From assembly GCA_029582155.1 (NCBI GenBank), contig CM055895.1, forward strand, positions 46,512,750-46,576,749: a stretch of 64,000 nt of DNA, written 5' to 3'. The notes under the pieces were generated by a model, which searched no databases, was not told the DNA's origin, and was given only the letters and a program-made list of their open reading frames with translations. Each line of letters opens with the position of its first letter. Positions within the stretch are counted from its first letter, which is position 1. The position numbers and the translations under genes are program-made. Source of the stretch: Panopea generosa. Its lineage: Eukaryota > Mollusca > Bivalvia > Adapedonta > Hiatellidae. Of this stretch, positions 37,451 to 49,354 are shown in pieces.

Positions 37451-39334
37451 TTACAAAAAATCGTTGAAATAAAACATGTCAACCTTTTCCTTAACACCAT
37501 CCCATATGTTTGCATTAAAATAAATTGTTTCTCTATGATAGTCAGATGGACACCATACAAAAAAGTCGCACCAGTCCAAGCCAGTTACAGCTAATTGTGT
37601 TAAGACTTGATAATAGTAGGAATGGTTTCTTTTTAGTTTTAGTTGCCCAGTTGCATCCTTTTGTAGATATTTGGCCTCTAGAACACTTGGAACCTGTGGA
37701 CATTTAATTTCCAAGAGGCCAAACGTTGGCGTCATGCTTGGATTGTAAACCTTACGGTCTGGTGTTGCTGCTAACCACGGTGCCCAGTAATTTACAACAA
37801 CTCCACACGAGTATAGGTTAACTTGGGAGTCTAAACACTTTGCGTATTCAGACGCAGCAAAAGGCTCCGACGCTATTCCTTGACGCATGGCAGCAGTAGT
37901 AACATGTCTTGTAGATTTCAGTCTTTCGACAAGTGTGTTATTCTCTTTGCGCCTTTTATAAATTTCGCCTATATTGGAGGCGGTCAGTCTGTGTTTTCTT
38001 ACTTTATACCACAGTGTACTTTGGTTTTGAAGTCTTGTTTGGGTTTCAAACTTTCCAATTTCAGTTTTTGTCAATGTTAATGATTCCAGCATAACCTGTT
38101 TGTCATTGTCTAATACTCTGTTGTAATTGTTGCACATAAAGTTCTGTTGTGGTAATTCAGGAAATGATGTTTCATCAAACAAATTGATGACACAGTTTTG
38201 TTCAAGTCTCTGCTGGTAGGATAAAACACTACCTCTGGGTACTTGGCCAAACTTACAGGAGACACTCTCAATATTCTCAAGCTTTATTGCTGGTATGATC
38301 AGCATATCCTTCACAGATGACTGTAGGTCATCAACATGGCATTTCCAGTTGACACCATCCCCACGCACTGGGTTATAAAGAGTAGATCTTACATCTCTTG
38401 GTGTTGACGATGTCGAAATTTTCGAGTGACCACTGACAGTTAAATCCTGCACAGCTTTCTTTTGTATTCGTACTCCTCTTGGGGCGTGCCAAGACTGGGG
38501 CAAAGATGTTTTTGCCACATCTTCAGGCAGGACTCGCGTTTCCAACATTTTATACTTAGCCAGCTGGTACAGTAGGCCCACAACATGTCCACAAGCTCCA
38601 GTCTGGCCTATGGGACATGAGCATGTTGCTTTTTCCACGTTTGGAATGTCAGATGATGCAAATGTTACCTGAAAATATAATGCAAACTCAATATAGCTGG
38701 TATTTGTATGTATATAAAGGTCAATATTATATAAAAAATTGTTGTAAATCAATTAAAAATAAAATAAAATGTTTAACATACCATCATTTTGTTTGGAGTT
38801 TCACTCTTTTTTTGGGAATGAAAGCATTTTCCATAAACATCAGACTTGCCATTCTTCAATTGAACTGAAACAAAAAAACAAAAAATTAGAGCAAATACGG
38901 TAATCTATACAACTTAAATGAAAATTCCAACAAGCACATTCTAAATACATGTAGCTAATTAATTTATTATCCTTTCACCAGCATTTGGAAGTGTGTATTG
39001 GAATAACAGAGGTAGGATAGATAATATAGATCTAAATGTATGCAGAGATTTCTGTTTATATGAAAAAAGAAAGTGCATATTGTGTAAGTAGTAAGTAGAA
39101 ATTTAACTCACCTGATAAATCATGAACATAGTTTTCACTAAAATATTTGAATCCTCTTCCTATTGACTTGTTTCCAGATGACTTTTTTGTTTCTTTGATA
39201 TAATCTTCAACGAATGAGAATGAAAAATCTGGAACTAATGATAAATCTCTAGCACTGTAGGCAGCCATGACTGTGAAATGTAAACAAGTAGCGTGCTCAC
39301 CAGGCCTCACTCTGAAAAATCTCTTAATATTCAT
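37451..39334 (-). CDS. SWIM zinc finger plus YqaJ-type nuclease (three exons, 485 aa)
   Basis: Second protein of the ISL2EU-like element. Exons on the minus strand are 39268-39112 (first ATG of the frame is at 39334, but MAAYSARDL at 39268 is the likelier start), 38864-38782 and 38668-37451, all with GT/AG borders and matching phases. Order: a short N-terminal region, a SWIM zinc finger CSCPIGQTGACGH (C96, C98, C106, H108), a linker, then a YqaJ/lambda-exonuclease-like PD-(D/E)XK fold with LTASNIGEI, GIASEPFAASEY (E348), PDRKV (D384), GLLEIKCP (E400, K402) and HSYYYQVLTQL. The complete PD...ExK set suggests an active nuclease. Its function in transposition is not established to my knowledge; end processing is a guess. 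The minus-strand stop lies 72 bp from that of the transposase, so the two transcripts converge and may share or overlap poly(A) regions. Confidence 0.87.
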
Positions 39335-39439
39335 GAGATAATATTAAGAGTGGTCTATTGGACACATTAGAGGCGTATATCTCTAAGTTTTAAGTGTATC
39401 TTTATGCTTGGCGTGTGTATTTAGGACGGGGAATTGACG

Positions 39440-39465
39440 GTAACATGCCAATATAATCCCTTTAA
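39440..39465 (-). repeat. Candidate right terminal inverted repeat of the ISL2EU-like element
   Basis: It reads, inverted, TTAAAGGGATTATATTGGCA and onwards, matching the left candidate at 21 of 26 positions. It lies about 105 bp beyond the most upstream ATG of the YqaJ gene. Confidence 0.45.
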
Positions 39466-39466
39466 C

Positions 39467-40119
39467 AAGTAAAGCAAAATATAACATCTGCATATTTGCC
39501 TGATCAATTCTGCTTAGTGAAAGCAACTAATTAAATAAAATAGATTAATTCTATTAGTAATACCATTTTCAACGTTTTGATCGTCTATTTCCAAATGTTC
39601 ATATGGTTCATGGAGAAAAAGTGCAAAATGAAACTTCATATGCATAAATCTAATGATCAATTGACTTTTCAATTTGATCTCGAATTTTATGTGACTAATT
39701 AGTCAATCAGCCATGTTATTCACTCCCGTTACTTCTACTATTATCACAGCATTGTTATTTGTAGTCAGTGTAGCATGTGCTTTGTTTATTTGATTATATT
39801 ACTAAGGATGAAAAGCTTTGTAATGACTTAAGTCGTTCTATTCCGAATGTTCTATTGAAGGTTTGGTGGTGAGTTTTACAACAGATACTGGGACTATGAC
39901 TAATTAGAACACTCGTACTACTAATTGCTTAATAGCTCAGTAACCCTATCATCACTGCTACTAATTACCGTTGATTTCCATTTTGAGAGCCGATAACTAT
40001 CTTTAAAGCTGAGTAGTCTATGTGGACAATTTATACAAAATATGTCTATAATACAGAAAACAGAATTTTTATCGAGACGTAAACTATAAAAAAAATTTTC
40101 TAACATAAGTTTTTATATT
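39467..40119. other. No recognisable feature
   Basis: AT-rich spacer between the ISL2EU-like element and a retrotransposon. Confidence 0.5.
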
Positions 40120-42808
40120 AAGACTGGTGGGAAATATTATAATCGTTTATCTCTTCAAATGACAAACCAGCAATCCATCCACTGAATGACAATGGAACTA
40201 TTGTTTCCGATTTTGGTTTAAAAGCCAATTTACTTAATAATTTTCTCAATCTCAGTCAATTTTAAATGACGAAGACATTGAACCACCCATTTAAATACCT
40301 AGACATAACATCCCAGGTTTACCAGATATTATTTTACTACCTACCGATGTGTGCAATATTCTTAATTTGTTATCAGCAGATAAAGTCTCCAGCCCCGATG
40401 AAATTAATAATTATGTTCTCCGTGTGCTAAGCAAGGAATTATCGTCTCCATTGTGTGATTTGTTTGACTCTTGTTTAACAAACGGTTTATATAAAGAAGT
40501 TTGGAAGGAAGCGTTAGTATGTGCTATTTACAAGAAAGGAGACCCGTCTTTAGCTAATAGTTACAGACCAATTTCACTTAATAGTGTATTGAACAAAGTG
40601 TTTGAAAGGCATATGTTCAATTACTTTCGAGATTCTAACTCATCATTTCAATCTGGTTTTGTCCCTGGTGATTGAACCATCAATCAACTTTTCAATCTTT
40701 ACAATCCGTTCTGCAAAGCGATTGATGATGGCAAAGAGGTCAGTGTTGCATTTTTTATATAAGTAAAGCCTTTGTTAGAGTTTTGCTCAACGGGTTGTTG
40801 GCTAAATTGAAAGCAGCTGGCATATATTGCCAACTTTTAAAGCTTCTAACTGACTATCTTAAAGACAGACGCCAATGTGTTGTCATTCCAGGTGCAAGGT
40901 CTAGTTGGAGACCAATTGAAGCTGGTGTTCCCCCAGGGATATTTATTAGGTCCACTTCTGTTTCTAGTTTATATAAATGACATAGTATCTGGCATTGACT
41001 CCAACATACGACTTTTTGCCGATGACACAAGTCTATACTTTATAATTAACCATAATAATGAGATTGCTAAGGCCGCTCGGAAATTAAATTCGGACATAAA
41101 TAAAACTTCTGAATGATCAAATAAATGGCTTGTTACATTTAATCCACCCAAAACAGAATCATTGCATATATCTCGCAAACGCACTCAACCCGCTCACCCC
41201 TCACTTTTTTATGCAGAACCAACAAATTTTAGAAGTGCCATCACATAGACATCTAGGAGTATATTTATCCAATAACTGCAGCTGGCACACTTATATTGGC
41301 TATATTAAGAATAAAGCTTGGACTTAAATAAATATTATGAGAAAACTAAAATTTCAATTAGATAGAAAATCACTCGAAACTATTTATATTTCATTTATTA
41401 GACCTTTATTGGAATATGCCGATGTTATTTGGGATACTTGTACAACTTATGAATAAATGAACTTGATAAAATACAGAACGAGGCTGCAAGTATAACAACT
41501 GGAGTTACAAAGCTAATATCAATTAATAACTTGAATTCTGGAGTAGAATGGGGAAGTCTTGAAACTCTCCGTTATAAATACAAACTTGCTCTTTTTTATA
41601 AAATGATCCTTGGTATGGTCCCACCATATCTATCTTCATTGGTTTTTCCTTTTACAAATGCAAATTCAACGTACAACCTCAGAAATAATAATAATATTCA
41701 AATCCCTACTTCAAGAACAGCTCTGTACTCAAATTCCTTCATTCCTTCCATTGTCCGTGAATGGAACACTCTCCCACTTGAAACAAAACAAGCTTCTTCT
41801 CTGAGTGCTTTCAAACACCAACTTGATAGTAAGGAATCAATAGTACCAACATTATTGTACATAGGTACAAGGAAATGCCAACTACTGCATGCTCGCCTTC
41901 GAACGAGCTATAGTGCTCATAAGCAACATCTATTTCTTAAACACACTGTAGATTCCCCTCTGTATATGTGGTCAAATAGAGAGCACAGCTCACTTCTTTC
42001 TATATTGCAGACTTTACAAGCTTCAACGCATACTTCTCCTGACAACTGTCAACGAGTTTAAATATACTTCTTTTTGACGAACCGAAACTCTCTTATGACA
42101 ATAATGTTAAAATATTTGAAGCAGTCCACAAATACATTATAACTACCAATCGCTTCTCCTAAAATATGTAGGTCTGAAGAACAAATACGGCTGTTTCAAT
42201 TTATGTGATGAGCTCAGCTCGTCTTTCAGTTTGTCCATGCCGCTAAGAACATGTCCATAAATGCTAATAAGTATAATTATGTGAATTTATATAATATATA
42301 CATAATTACAACTACTCTACTCTTTTTCAATTACCCGCTTCACTTATATTTTTCTTAAACATATTAGAAATATTATTCTTACAATATGTAATGATATTTT
42401 TACTAAGCATATTTTGAACTAGGTTTTATTCATAAAGTTAAGAGCATACATAAAATTGTTAATGATCTGCCAAATCTGTTTACATTTTATATATGTCATG
42501 GGGAAGAACTTTATAAGATTTTATCTTCCGTTCTAATCCATATTTATACTTTTGTACTGATTTGTATGCATGTACATTTGAATGAATAAATATGTTTAAA
42601 CAAGGAAGTTCTTGTAATAAGAAGAATACCCTTGAAAATATGATTGTTTTGCAAGATTTAAGTACATGTGATGTGTTGTAATCTGTGTAATGTTTGTTTT
42701 ATATTTTTATTACAATATGTATTGTCTTAGCCATATTTCTTTGTAAAACTTTGTAAATGGCCGAAGGCAAAATCTGCCGATTGCTGAATAAACTTGAATT
42801 GAATTGAA
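40120..42808 (+). pseudogene. 5'-truncated non-LTR retrotransposon, CR1/Jockey-like RT
   Basis: The sequence enters at the linker between endonuclease and RT (DWWEIL near 40120, then IHPLNDNGTIVSDF). RT blocks follow in shifting frames: VSSPDEINNYVLRVLSKEL (40382-40440), SYRPISLNSVLNKVFERHMF (40561-40620), FQSGFVPGD, LLGPLLFLVYINDI, then the catalytic FADDTSLY (41011-41034), and later SRTALYSNSFIPSIVREWNT and LP (41710-41775) of the C-terminal domain (41531-42061). Premature stops at 40674, 40759 and 41115 plus frameshifts near 40935 and 41430 make it inactive. The 3' UTR ends at about 42784-42808 in AATAAACTTGAATTGAATTG, a short TTGAA repeat tail in place of poly(A), as in CR1-type elements. 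No endonuclease domain is in this copy. Confidence 0.85.
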
Positions 42809-43179
42809 TTAACAATCAAAATTTCACATGAAAGATACATTATATAACACATTAAACGGAATTTATATATAACTTGTAGAACTACATCAAACATACAAAA
42901 CATGATTTAATTTAGCATTTATAAAAGTTAAATTGTTTTTTTATCAAAATGTAGCCAATTCAAACCATAAAACTTTCTACTGAGTTTAAACTTAAAATAA
43001 ATTCTTTTATGTCTATATCTATATTATATGCTGATAAAGTATTTTGTTGCGTAGAGCAAAAGATTCGTAAACATAATTACCTTAGTTTCTGAGTACACTG
43101 ACTTTATTTGTTTGCATCAATATGATATATTTATAAACACTTGCTTTCTTATTGAAAATATTTTTTTTCCGGATTTGTA
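42809..43179. other. Spacer between two opposed retrotransposon copies
   Basis: AT-rich sequence without motif. The minus-strand copy may extend into it in unrecognisable form. Confidence 0.4.
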
Positions 43180-44657
43180 TATAACCGAGGCTGACATTTT
43201 AAGAAACTTGGCACTCAGGCCGTCTGATCCTGTAGATATTGCTATGTCGAGAAGTTGTAGTTGATTTTCAACAAATGAAGGTGATATCGCTAGAATTTGG
43301 AATTGCTCAGAATTAATATTTGTCAGATGGGCTTTGTCATAGGATGTGATTGTTGGGTTAACGTTTCATAAACCGTTAAAAATAATTGTTGAAAATATTT
43401 GCTGTTTGAGTCGGACAAGTTATAGGATTTCCATCATCACCATCTAAATAGTGAGGTTAAATTCGTGATTTAAATCCAGATAACTCATGAAGACTGTTCC
43501 ACAACTGTTTTGGATTACATTTGTTCGAGTTAATAGTTTCATTGTAATAGTTTTGTTTAGCTTGAAGTATAAGAGTTTTTAACTTCTGACGCCAATATGT
43601 GTAACTATCAGGGTTTTTTTTCTTATGAAAACAATTTTGTTGTTTTATTGCATCCAGAAAATCAATATTTATCCAATTCGGTTAATTTATTTTCTTTACT
43701 CGTTTCTTTCTTTTTGGGGCATGTCTATCTAATACGGTTTGAAACATTTCATTGAACAAGTCAAATGACTCATCTGGGTTGTCGTATATGTTATTTATTG
43801 ACCACGGTTGTTCTGAGAGATCATTAATAAACTGTTCTTCATTGATGGATTTCATAGACCTGTAATTTATTGTTTTATGCACCGTACCTTTAAGATAATT
43901 ACTTACCTTGCGAGTAATGCATATAGAATAATGATCTCTTATAGAGTATATAGGGACATTAAAACTAGCTATATTTTGTGGCATGTTTGAAAACGCTTGA
44001 TCTATCAATGTAGTGGAATTACTTGTTACTCAGGTAGGTTTTGTTACCAACTGCGTAAGATTTATAGACTCAATGAGATCAAGCCAGGTTTTTGAATAGG
44101 CATCAGATCTTAATAGGTCAAAATTAAAGTCACCAAGTACTATGCATTCTTTTTCTTCTAGCAATGATTTCTCCAAAGATATTGTGATTTATTTTAGCCA
44201 TTCAACTTTTGATGAAGGTGGTCTGTATGTATAACAGACAAGCATTTTCTTAATGTTCGGTTGTTTAATTTCAAGACAAATGAACTCAATTGAATCTGTT
44301 TCAATGTCAGTTCTTTGGATACAAAGTAAATCATCTCGGACATAAATGAGAAGTCCACCACCGGTAGTTTTCTTTCCTTTCGAAATAGTTTAAAATTATC
44401 TTTTTTTGAGATCATTGTCAGAAAAAGTGTCGTTCAAAAATGTTTAACATAAACAGAATATATCAATATTATTTTGTTGTGAAAAGATAGTGAATATTTA
44501 AATGAACTATGTTCATTCCCTTTCGGTTAAAACATTTGCTAGATGTTTGGTTTACATCCAGCGATACACTGGAGCATCCCAAGTTGGTACTGGTATATAA
44601 ACCGTGTTCCTGTTGTTGCTCGTTGCCATGTAATTGTCTTTGCGAAACATAAAACAT
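43180..44657 (-). pseudogene. Non-LTR retrotransposon 5' part: endonuclease and linker, 3'-truncated
   Basis: Minus strand, several frames. GMNIVHLNIHYLF (about 44515-44475) matches the start of an APE-type endonuclease (consensus like 'LNIRSL'). It is followed by GGGLLIYVRDDLLCIQR (about 44365-44315), then an ORF 44008-43682 with MIDQAFSNMPQNI and VPIYSIRDHYSICITRK, the SDHY-like end of the endonuclease (here RDHY), YRSMKSINEEQFINDL and VLDRHAPKRKKRVK. Then PNWINIDFLDAIKQQN, YTYWRQKLKTLILQAKQNYY and GSDGLSAKFLKMS just before RT block 1. Stops and frame changes interrupt it. RT itself is missing beyond about 43180. It is close in type to the plus-strand copy but holds the complementary half. 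Confidence 0.8.
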
Positions 44658-47454
44658 AAAAAGAAATAAGAAGTATATATGTTAAACAATTTTATTCACA
44701 GATACCTAACATGTGGGAATTTTTATATCTACTTCAATCAAGAACCAGTAAAGTTTTAATGAAGTTTTACATTTTAGTAAATTTCTTTCAGAAGCATTAT
44801 GTGAAAGACATTCCATAATAAACAACCAATAAGTGTTCATCCTCCTTTGATATTGATTTTTTTTTATATTAATAATATAGAACGTGACAAAATTACCTTC
44901 TTACTCGAAAATGTGATTGAGAGCTATGTAATGTTGAACTTTTGTAATTATTTAGATTTATGCATTGATTGGTCACGTAAATATATTGTATATATGTTTT
45001 ATTTGATGAGAATCTATAATAGTTTAAAGCAATAAAATTTCTTCTTCTTCTTCTTTTTCTTATTCTTCTTCTTCTTCTTCTTCTTCTTCTTCTTCATGCT
45101 TGTGATCCATGTGTTTGTGAAGGCGTGAGTATATGTCCGTGTATACTTGTTAATCTGTCTGCGTGTTTACTTGTATCTAACCACGCTTCTGTTCATGTAT
45201 GTCTGTAAATGCGTGTATCTGTGGGTGTTAGTGCAATGCATCACAACGGGCAGAGGAAAACAAGAGTTGTCAGAAGACAACAAAGCTCGCCTATGGGATA
45301 AAACTCACCACCAATGCAAAGATTGAGATTGGAAGCTAACACCAAAACTTAAACGCAACTAAACGCAAAAGTTTAACCTGGGTGTCTATAGACGACGCCA
45401 AGGTCATGGCAATAGCTCTCCTGGATATTCGTTCTGAAGCTTAAACGTGTTTTTGCCTGTTTATAACAAGGTTATAGATATCCACCACCATTTTCCTTGT
45501 AATTTCAAAACGTATATATATATGTTTTCTCTCATATGACAACAACCTTATATATAGTTATTGTTCGATTGTCTTAATTTTTGTTTACTTTTCTACAAAA
45601 TGGGAATTTGTTATCATTTTTGCAAAGAGCCAGTATACACTTAAAAAAACATTTATTTTATTATACATACATATTATCTCCGTATATCGTAACACAGACA
45701 AAAACACACAAACAATAGAACGGTAAAAACCTAGCAGTTATAACGAAATATACAACAAAGGTGACTGCAGTAACACTTACGGCAGTAACATCAACACCTA
45801 TCAAACGAGATACATTTGTGTTAATAGTAAGAGACATTAGTTTACATTTGAATATGCTCTTAGATGTTAGTATAACAAATTACACAAGTTAACTTTAACA
45901 AATATGCGGCGTGCTTTGTAATGTTAACGTAGCTCCAGTGATTGATACACGTTTGTGTGGGCAAGAATAAGAAACGATCAAATCACTTTTCCCCCTATCA
46001 ACTTTGCGGAAAAAAAGACTGAACACGATCTTTTTACCCAATAAAAATAAGTCGAAAATCGTTTAACCGCGAACGTCTTTGAAGAAATCCATCATTGTGT
46101 GAATATTAGATACTAGTTTATTTTATTTCAACAAAATCTTTATTTCAGAAATAAACATATTTTTTTTTTCGAAATTCTTAATCACAAACATTTCTTCACC
46201 AGAGGAGAAATAAGCAGAACAGACGAGACTCATTTAACAATTATATAACTATACTGACCACCTACAGGACATAAATTGCATGACCTTTAACTTATTTTGT
46301 TGAGAATGCATTATCGTAGAATCATAAATCGCGAATTCTATATCGGGCGATAGACGGAGTTGATCGACTGATTTGCCTCCAAAATTACTAATTAAAACGT
46401 CTGTGTTTTGTGTTGTTTAAAGAAAAAAAGATGCGTGGTTTGTTTTATGTTCTTCAATAAATAGAATCTACAAAGATAATTAGGAGGATTGGATATTGGA
46501 CTGAGTTTCCATGGAGATGTGAGATCACACCTTCACTGAATACGTGGCCACGAGTAATCACATATGCAATATTAATTGTTTAATTTTGAAATTGATTAAT
46601 TAATTTTGTTTGCAAACATATCATATGTATATAAAAACAATGTAAAACTTTAAAATATTAGTATATATAGCTTGTAAGTTTAACCTTTTTTTTTTAAATT
46701 TTATATCGATTGTGATAAACTTCACGGGACTGGTTCGCTCTACTTCCGGTTCGGAAAAAGCGAACACTCTTGCATATAACAGCAATTTTGTTTATTTTGT
46801 TACGGAGTAAATGGAATGCTGGTTGTTAGTTCCGTGTCAATTTTACATTAATTGCCGGGTATAATACGCAGCCCAAAACGCTATATGTAAATCTACGAAG
46901 AATTCCGATTGATTATCAACAAGTAAAGTTGACACTCACACTCTGTCTTATCTTGGCAGGTATTTCCTGCATCAGAATTTAACATTGTTTACATATTTGG
47001 ATGGTGGCATATGCTTGACCAGGCTTCGGTTTTTATTTATGTGTGGAAAATGTTTTCGCAAGGCTGCGCTTACCTCCATCTTGAACGCCGATTGTAACCA
47101 ACGAAGATCATATGGGCTGAAATTTCGGCCTAAATATTGACATTCTTTTCAATACAATGTATACATATATATTTCTGTTTTAAGTATTTTTAAAAATAAA
47201 ATAAATATTAAAACGCACTAAAAGATTAATTCGTGCATGAATTATTATTGTATGCCCAATGGAAATTGATGCCAATTGCAGTAGGAATCATAGTCAATGC
47301 AGGTTACGACTGTGAAACAATTTCGTATGCAAAATCAGCACTAAGCATACGCGGGTCCGATAAAATGTCTTGTCTTGTTCAAGGACTCAACTTATGTCTG
47401 TGTTGAGTGATTAGATCCACGGCTGGTCGAGGTTATGCTTCACCACAAGTATTT
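44658..47454. other. No gene; CTT microsatellite and a dispersed-repeat fragment
   Basis: A (CTT)n-like tract lies at 45041-45095 directly after AATAAAATTT, which could be the 3' tail of an unrecognised retroelement. Between 45240 and 45440 a segment ending in GGTCATGGCAATAGCTCTCC shares wording with 21338-21380, suggesting an old dispersed repeat. The rest holds only short ORFs. Confidence 0.45.
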
Positions 47455-47905
47455 ACACTCAAGTGTCAATAACTTTACAAAATCAAGAATGCGTTCAAAT
47501 GTCAAAAACGAGCTCAAATGTTAATAATTCTAAAAATTCAACGACGCTCTCAAATGGCATTAACTCTAGAAGAATCAATGGCTCTCTCAAATTTCAATAA
47601 CTCTGAATTGTCAATATGTACTCAAATGTCAATAACTCTAAACTATCAATATGCACTAAAATGACAACAAATCTGAAATATTATGTCAATAACTCTGAAA
47701 TAGCAATACGCACTCAAATGTCAATAACTCTGAATTATTAGCAACGCACTGAAATGTCAATAACTCTGAAATATCAATACGCACTGAAATGTCAATAACT
47801 CTGAAATATCAAAACGCACTCAAATGTCAATAACTCTGAAATATTAGCAATGCACTCAAATGTCAACAACTCTGAAATATCAATACACACTTCAATGTCA
47901 ATAAC
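47455..47905. repeat. 35-bp minisatellite
   Basis: About 13 units, core CACTCAAATGTCAATAACTC followed by TGAAATATCAATACG. The left units are diverged (TCTAAAAATTCAACGACG) and the right ones more uniform. Confidence 0.9.
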
Positions 47906-48189
47906 AAAATAGAAAGTGAAGATAATATTGTTATCTATTCAAACATTTCTCTGTTTGGTTATGATTTTTTCGTTTTCAGTTTCACGTCTTTTCTCTTTCT
48001 TTGTGCAAATAACTACAGAGTTATCGAAAGCACAACTGTAACCAATTTATTAAAAATAAAACAGCGTTTGCATTGCACACCAGTTTAATCGTTGGCGTTT
48101 AGCGTTAGTGGCGTAGTTTCAAGGGAGAATACACTTTCGGTAAAAACATCTTTACTTGATAAGAGTTGCTTCCCATGTTTTGGCTTTTA

Positions 48190-48888
48190 TTAATACAGTG
48201 CACCGAAAGAGAAATGGTATGGCTCTAGTTCAGAACTAGGCGCAGAATGCCTTATATTCATTGGCTTTTGTAAACTATTCATTAGAACTGGATGAGAGAA
48301 ATCTACCGTCTCTACCTGTATCATTTCTTTATCGTCATGGTAACAACAGGGCAAACGAATACATAAAATGAGCAGACGATAAAACAATACCAACAAGGTA
48401 ACAATATTTTTCAAAACGAAAAACACCAAACTGTAGGTAATGAGGTTGAGGCCTATCATTATATACAGACGCAATATGAGAAAGGGACCGTCTTGCAGAC
48501 ACACATTTATTAACGTGACTACAACTTGCGTGAAGTAATCTCCGCACGCGCGTGTGATTCTCTTCATGCGCGGACTTGTAAGATGTGCGTACTTGTTTTT
48601 GTGAACAAGAACTGGTACGAACTGCATAAAACTTATAGACCATATCACCAAAATAGCATAGGTGACCTGAAGGTTACTTTTAACGACATCTTCGTCAAAT
48701 ATGGCGTAAAGTTCCATGATGTCTGACGCCATGGCCAGGAATTCTAGTAGCAGGTCGGACAGCGCTTCCCGGGAAACTGATTCACGAGGCAGAATCCATC
48801 TGCTGAAGACGAGCAGGTACACGAGTGATTCTTGTATTACAACGATCCACGTGTTTTCTTCGAATTCTAACAGACTCTCAAATGTCGA
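48190..48888 (-). CDS. TMEM26-like membrane protein, 3' terminal exon
   Basis: Last exon of a TMEM26 family gene: a 232-codon frame ending at a stop at 48190. The acceptor is a pyrimidine-rich tract with CAG at 48891-48889, so the in-frame ATG at 48918 is intronic. Family-like text: FSRWILPRESVSREALSDLL, EFLAMASDIMELYAIFDED, VIWSISFMQFVPVLV, and LQDGPFLILRLYIMIGLNLI followed by SLVFFVLKNIVTLLVLFYRL, the conserved 'QDGPF...R' and 'KN...QLYRL' region of TMEM26. At least four hydrophobic segments are visible (exon residues about 10-30, 75-95, 121-150, 153-180), then a polar cytosolic-type tail with SAPSSELEPY. Molecular function of the family is poorly known. The exon joins in phase 0 to the exon at 50674-50893. 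Confidence 0.82.
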   Translation of the reverse strand, partial: STFESLLEFEENTWIVVIQESLVYLLVFSRWILPRESVSREALSDLLLEFLAMASDIMELYAIFDEDVVKSNLQVTYAILVIWSISFMQFVPVLVHKNKYAHLTSPRMKRITRACGDYFTQVVVTLINVCLQDGPFLILRLYIMIGLNLITYSLVFFVLKNIVTLLVLFYRLLILCIRLPCCYHDDKEMIQVETVDFSHPVLMNSLQKPMNIRHSAPSSELEPYHFSFGALY

Positions 48889-49069
48889 CTGCAAGAAGAA
48901 AAAACAGCATGCTATCAAGCGGTCTTTGAAAATCTTTTTTTAAAATTTCATACAGTGAACCTATACTACACAGGCCATTGTGAGCATGGTCGATTTATAA
49001 GACAGGAAAGATAACTCTTCGAGTATTGCCCATATCTTCATGATTAAGTTTTATCTTGTATTCTTCTTG

Positions 49070-49350
49070 TATGGTCTTTAGCGTCTAGCGTCGCTCTCAA
49101 CAATTGTTCAGTCATATTGCAATGTCTACTTGAACCAGTATTCTATGAGCTGCCACAACGGAGTATAATGTCTCAGCCACATAGTATGATACCCTACCAG
49201 TCACACTATTCTGTCATTGGGCCGACCAGACCTAGAACTATCCTTTAAATGCTGAGCGGCAAGCGAGGAAGCTTCTAGTACTATTGTTTTCAAGATTTTG
49301 GTAAAGCCTGGCCGGGGATCGAACCCACGACTTTCCCCTTGTATAAGTTT
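49070..49350 (-). mobile_element. tRNA-derived SINE, family B copy 4 (head truncated)
   Basis: Body landmarks TAGCGTCGCTCTCAACAA, AGACCTAGAACTATCC and GGAAGCTTCTAGTAC are present, with box B GGGTTCGATCCCC on the minus strand at about 49316-49328. The box A half is missing because a MITE begins at 49355. Confidence 0.8.
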
Positions 49351-49354
49351 ATGA

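Larger units (their letters stand above)
35034..39466. mobile_element. ISL2EU-like DNA transposon, apparently intact
   Basis: A 4.4-kb unit holds two convergent spliced genes: a THAP-DDE transposase (plus, 35471-37378) and a SWIM-YqaJ nuclease (minus, 37451-39334). Their stop codons are 72 bp apart. From memory, eukaryotic ISL2EU (formerly IS4EU) elements are defined by this pairing of a DDE transposase with a YqaJ-type exonuclease. Candidate terminal inverted repeats at 35035-35060 and 39440-39465 match at 21 of 26 positions. No target-site duplication could be decided. Neither gene shows a stop or frameshift. Confidence 0.75.

Noticed and set aside
40120-44657. Twin-priming (5' inversion) of a single retrotransposon
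   Set aside because: The inverted 5' half would have to lie upstream of the 3' half; here it lies beyond the 3' tail.
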